Assembly (NCBI GenBank): GCA_045576355.1
Contig: JAZNGG010000061.1
Span: forward strand, 62,001-126,000
Direction of reading: 5' to 3'
From: Liminaster sp045576355
Lineage (GTDB): Bacteria; Bacteroidota; Bacteroidia; Bacteroidales; UBA3663
DNA: 64,000 nucleotides
Below the pieces are notes generated by a model. That model worked only from the letters and a program-made list of their open reading frames with translations, had not been told where the DNA came from and ran no database searches. This document shows, one piece after another, positions 61,849 to 64,000 of the stretch. Made by a program: the position numbers and the translations under genes. Position 1 is the stretch's first letter. Every line of letters begins with the position of its first letter.

Positions 61849-62070
61849 TTAGTTGAGTTCTGTTTCGAGTTCTTGATATAAAGCGACAGGACCAAGATGC
61901 CACATTTTTGTGTTTTCCACTTTAAGTTTCTTATATAACTTTGAGCCGTAAATTGTTTTTATAGCATCTGTTATATTCATGCCTTTATATTCTACAAGCA
62001 TACTTGCCAACCAACTTATTTTGGATGGTAATAGCAGATATAGATTGCCTTGGTTAATTTCTCCTATCAT
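61849..62070 (-). CDS. Small protein of unknown function, third gene of the DUF3791/DUF3990 cassette
   Basis: This 73-residue protein has the pattern ISWLASMLVEYKGMNITDAIKTIYGSKLYKKL, then TKMWHLGPVALYQELETEL. It is predicted mostly helical with no signal or membrane segment. Its ATG overlaps the stop of the DUF3990 gene by 4 bases (ATGA), so it is translationally coupled. I recall similar small helical proteins beside DUF3990 genes in other gut bacteria, but I know of no demonstrated function. A role as a neutralising or accessory partner is speculation. Confidence 0.75.
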   Translation of the reverse strand: MIGEINQGNLYLLLPSKISWLASMLVEYKGMNITDAIKTIYGSKLYKKLKVENTKMWHLGPVALYQELETELN

Positions 62071-62549
62071 AATGTAACCTCCTTTGCTTCGATGAATTTC
62101 ATGGTTTTTAAGGCCTTATCTGTGTGAAATAGATATTGGTCAACCAATTTGTATGCTTTTAATTCAGAGATAAGATTCTGTTTATTAATAATACCACCTT
62201 CATAGAGAGCAAATGCTGCATATACTTTGTCATTTGCCACAGGCCCATAAACAATATCAAAATCGTGATTGAAATCTTTGTTTGTACGATTATTCATCAC
62301 AAAGTCAACCCATTCTTCTGTTGGTGAATTAAAAATCAAAGTGTTTAAATTCTTAATCAAATTCTCGTCAAATTCGTAAATATTAACGTAACCAACTTGG
62401 ATGCTTGTATTCAATTTTCGTTTAACCCAATCTTCTGCTTGCTTAAAAGATGTGGTTGTATAAAACCCGAAACCGTAATCCAAAGCTCTACCTGGGATGC
62501 GAATCTCAGGATTGTCAACAATTTCTATACTTCCATGATAAAGAATCAT
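62067..62549 (-). CDS. DUF3990 protein, ADP-ribosyltransferase-like
   Basis: The ATG at 62549 gives MILYHGS, the usual start of DUF3990, and overlaps the upstream stop by 4 bases. A longer reading from 62603 would overlap the DUF3791 gene far more. The 160-residue protein has LYHGS with His5, LDYGFGFYTTTSFKQAEDW with Tyr30, and VDQYLFHTDKAL with Gln138. This order resembles the H-Y-[E/Q] arrangement of ADP-ribosyltransferase folds. Enzymatic activity is inferred, not known. It lies between two small genes with ATGA overlaps on both sides, a layout typical of toxin-antitoxin or toxin-immunity cassettes. Confidence 0.82.
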   Translation of the reverse strand: MILYHGSIEIVDNPEIRIPGRALDYGFGFYTTTSFKQAEDWVKRKLNTSIQVGYVNIYEFDENLIKNLNTLIFNSPTEEWVDFVMNNRTNKDFNHDFDIVYGPVANDKVYAAFALYEGGIINKQNLISELKAYKLVDQYLFHTDKALKTMKFIEAKEVTL

Positions 62550-62770
62550 ATGCTTAGTTTTTTTCGGTCGTTTATAAATTCCTCGATATCCGCAACAAGC
62601 CATTGTCTGCTTTGGGTGTGGAGAACATCAAAATAATCTTTTAGATAGTCGAAAATGCCATACTTTGAAAATATCGAGATAGCCTCATCTTCGTTTATAC
62701 CTTTTTCATTCATGTATTGTTCGATACAGAATGAAATGAAATATGTTATATCTTTCAGATTTTTATCCAT
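62546..62770 (-). CDS. DUF3791 protein, first gene of the cassette
   Basis: The 74-residue sequence matches DUF3791: TYFISFCIEQYMNEKGINEDEAISIFSKYGIFDYLKDYFDVLHTQSRQWLVADIEEFI. It is written here from residue 9 on, and is helical and acidic. DUF3791 genes are commonly found immediately before DUF3990 genes. Its stop overlaps the DUF3990 start (ATGA). A palindrome lies about 100 bases upstream and a TATCTTTG box about 225 bases upstream on the same strand. An antitoxin-like role is a reasonable guess from size and position, without direct support. Confidence 0.82.
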   Translation of the reverse strand: MDKNLKDITYFISFCIEQYMNEKGINEDEAISIFSKYGIFDYLKDYFDVLHTQSRQWLVADIEEFINDRKKLSI

Positions 62771-62866
62771 AAGTTATATGGTTTTCTTGTTGTCAAACAA
62801 AAGTTCTCTCACACTAACTGATAATATTCAGATATTTTATAAAGTAGCTCCAAAAATGGATGTTGT

Positions 62867-62881
62867 CTATTGCAACAATAG
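62867..62881. promoter_or_regulatory. Perfect palindrome in the leader of the DUF3791/DUF3990 cassette
   Basis: CTATTG-CAA-CAATAG is a perfect 6-3-6 inverted repeat within AT-rich sequence, 97 bases upstream of the DUF3791 start. It could be an operator or an RNA hairpin. Confidence 0.4.
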
Positions 62882-62996
62882 GCATTTATTATACTAAAAC
62901 TCATTCTCAATTCATTTGCCAATTTTGGAAATGTCTCTTACTACTAAAACCGCCTTAATTCTATTAAGTTTCATACAAAGCGATTAACTATCAATG

Positions 62997-63004
62997 CAAA
63001 GATA
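62997..63004 (-). promoter_or_regulatory. -7 box for the DUF3791/DUF3990 cassette
   Basis: The minus strand reads TATCTTTG, an exact match to TAnnTTTG, implying a leader of about 220 bases. No gene was recognised in 62771-63080. Confidence 0.45.
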
Positions 63005-63079
63005 GTAATTAATTTTCTAAATATAGCATATTCTCGCATATTTATATTATCATCAAGACAAATAGCTTGGTTGTTCTAA

Positions 63080-63215
63080 TCGCCCAGCCCTCGCCATAAG
63101 CCATATTAGGGCGTAGCCCCTTCAACTCCTCAACTCTTCAGCCAACCTGGCCATCTGCCATAGCAGGGCGTAGCCCCTTAAACCCCTCAACTCCTCAACC
63201 AAAAAACCAATAAAC
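63080..63215. repeat. Dispersed repeat block; right 46-bp direct repeat of the DUF3990 cassette
   Basis: A degenerate core (CGCCATAAGCC ... GGGCGTAGCCC) at about 63090-63119 is followed by octamers. The near-identical 46-bp copy is at 63131-63176, with its 27-bp core at 63150-63176, then more CTCAACC units and CCAATAAACC. Confidence 0.85.
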
Positions 63216-63223
63216 CAAAATAA

Positions 63224-63254
63224 TTTGTCAAATTAATATTTTTTAGTATCTTTG
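63224..63254 (+). promoter_or_regulatory. nagB promoter
   Basis: TTTG at 63224-63227 and TATCTTTG at 63247-63254 are 19 bases apart, a full consensus match. The box ends about 350 bases before the nagB ATG, so transcription begins with a long leader. Confidence 0.75.
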
Positions 63255-63256
63255 TG

Positions 63257-63380
63257 ACGCGTTATTTCGCTACATGCGCAGTGACGGAAAACGCGTTGAC
63301 AAAATGTGCCTCTTGTAGAGGTGGAGAATTGTCAGGGCGGCTTGTAGGAAAATTCCCAAGTTGCCTTATTTGTTTTGTTT
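63257..63380 (+). ncRNA. Candidate structured leader or small RNA upstream of nagB, ending in a terminator-like stem
   Basis: Three consecutive stems can form. ACGCGTT pairs with AACGCGT (63257-63263 / 63290-63296). TGACAA pairs with TTGTCA (63297-63302 / 63329-63334) and encloses the hairpin CCTC-TTGTA-GAGG (63309-63321). GGCGGCTTG pairs with CAAGTTGCC (63336-63344 / 63357-63365) and is capped by GGAA-AA-TTCC. The third stem is followed by the U-rich TTATTTGTTTTGTTT. No clear second promoter was found before nagB, so this may be an attenuating leader. The remaining leader (63381-63602) contains AAGATGT/ACATCTT and GTGCGC-type hairpins. Confidence 0.5.
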
Positions 63381-63602
63381 AAAATGCTGAATATCAAGTG
63401 CTTTAATAGTGTACTTGTAAACATAGATTTTAACTAAGCTGATTCCTTTCTTGATGGAGAAAAGAGAAAAATGTAATGATGAGTAGAGGAGAAAGGAAGA
63501 CTGTAACTGAATTTTTTATTGTTGAAATATCGCGAGAGAAGATGTGAAAATGACATCTTTAGTGCGCATATGTGCGCGTGCGAAGAAAAATATTATTTCA
63601 TT

Positions 63603-64000
63603 ATGCGAGTAATTATTTTGGACGATTATGCCCTCATGTCCCGTTGGGCAGCCAACTACGTAGTAGAAAAAATCAATCAGAAACGCCCCACAGCCGAACG
63701 ACCTTTTGTCTTGGGATGTCCCACCGGATCATCCCCGTTGGGCATGTATAAAGAACTGATCCGTAAATGTCAAGCCGGAGAAGTCTCTTTTGAGCATGTG
63801 GTAACTTTTAACATGGACGAATATGTCGGACTCCCTGAAGATCATCCGGAAAGCTACCACACTTTCATGTGGAATAACTTTTTCAACCACATCGACATCA
63901 AAAAGGAGAATGTCCATATCCTCAACGGCAATGCTCCGGACTTGATCGCTGAATGTGAGAACTACGAACGACAGATCGCCTCTTATGGAGGCATCGACCT
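63603..64000 (+). CDS. nagB: Glucosamine-6-phosphate deaminase (3' truncated)
   Basis: NagB converts glucosamine 6-phosphate to fructose 6-phosphate and ammonia, linking amino-sugar breakdown to glycolysis. The ATG at 63603 gives MRVIILDDYALMSRWAANYV. LGCPTGSSPLGMYKELIR is the phosphate-binding loop, and VVTFNMDEYVGLPEDHPESYHTFM holds the catalytic Asp region. About 132 residues are visible, roughly half of the usual 260-270, and the frame runs off the window edge. It has a consensus promoter and a long structured leader. No other amino-sugar gene is visible here. Confidence 0.93.
   Translation, partial: MRVIILDDYALMSRWAANYVVEKINQKRPTAERPFVLGCPTGSSPLGMYKELIRKCQAGEVSFEHVVTFNMDEYVGLPEDHPESYHTFMWNNFFNHIDIKKENVHILNGNAPDLIAECENYERQIASYGGID

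Overview
The window looks like chromosome from a member of the Bacteroidales (phylum Bacteroidota). Many genes are preceded by the phylum's TAnnTTTG -7 box, often with a TTTG about 17-20 bases upstream, and Shine-Dalgarno sequences are mostly absent. Gene content agrees: a full Bacteroides-type aerotolerance (Bat) operon, TPR-bearing hybrid-style histidine kinases, a PL11 lyase with a C-terminal motif common in secreted Prevotella/Bacteroides proteins, and many secreted lipoproteins. I cannot name a genus.

Layout: 1-12.2 kb holds the tail of an unknown gene, a PL11 rhamnogalacturonan lyase, two membrane histidine kinases, rsmI, a coiled-coil lipoprotein and metA (with the Glu111 that marks acetyl-CoA users). 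12.3-20.9 kb is one eight-gene moxR-DUF58-bat operon closed by a strong terminator. 21-28.6 kb has an AraC regulator, a possible small RNA, gyrB, ribE, lgt, rpe and a ComEC-like gene. 28.8-34.7 kb is a compact glucuronoxylan locus without a SusC/SusD pair: GPH symporter, GH10, GH43, GH67. 34.7-46.5 kb is housekeeping: a RecB/AddA-like helicase-nuclease, a SUI1 protein, rdgB, tex, tRNA-Gly(CCC), ribH, a TPR protein, recF-DUF721 and ettA. 46.9-52.5 kb is a three-gene RND efflux operon.

The last 12 kb is the most accessory part. A TonB-dependent receptor-like protein with a structured leader is followed by a DUF5689 lipoprotein, a choice-of-anchor-J lipoprotein and a DNA/RNA non-specific endonuclease lipoprotein. 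I read this as a candidate surface nucleic-acid scavenging locus. A BASS-type transporter follows, then a three-gene DUF3791 / DUF3990 / small-protein cassette joined by ATGA overlaps. The cassette lies between two 46-bp direct repeats that differ at one base. The window ends in nagB, preceded by a consensus promoter and a leader with three stems, the last resembling an intrinsic terminator.

Intergenic spaces from 44.5 kb onward, plus one near the left end, carry a dispersed repeat family. It consists of octamer arrays (AGTTTANN)n and (YTCAACCC)n and a 27-bp REP-like core containing the small palindrome GGGC-GTA-GCCC. No insertion sequence, CRISPR array, rRNA or prophage was recognised.
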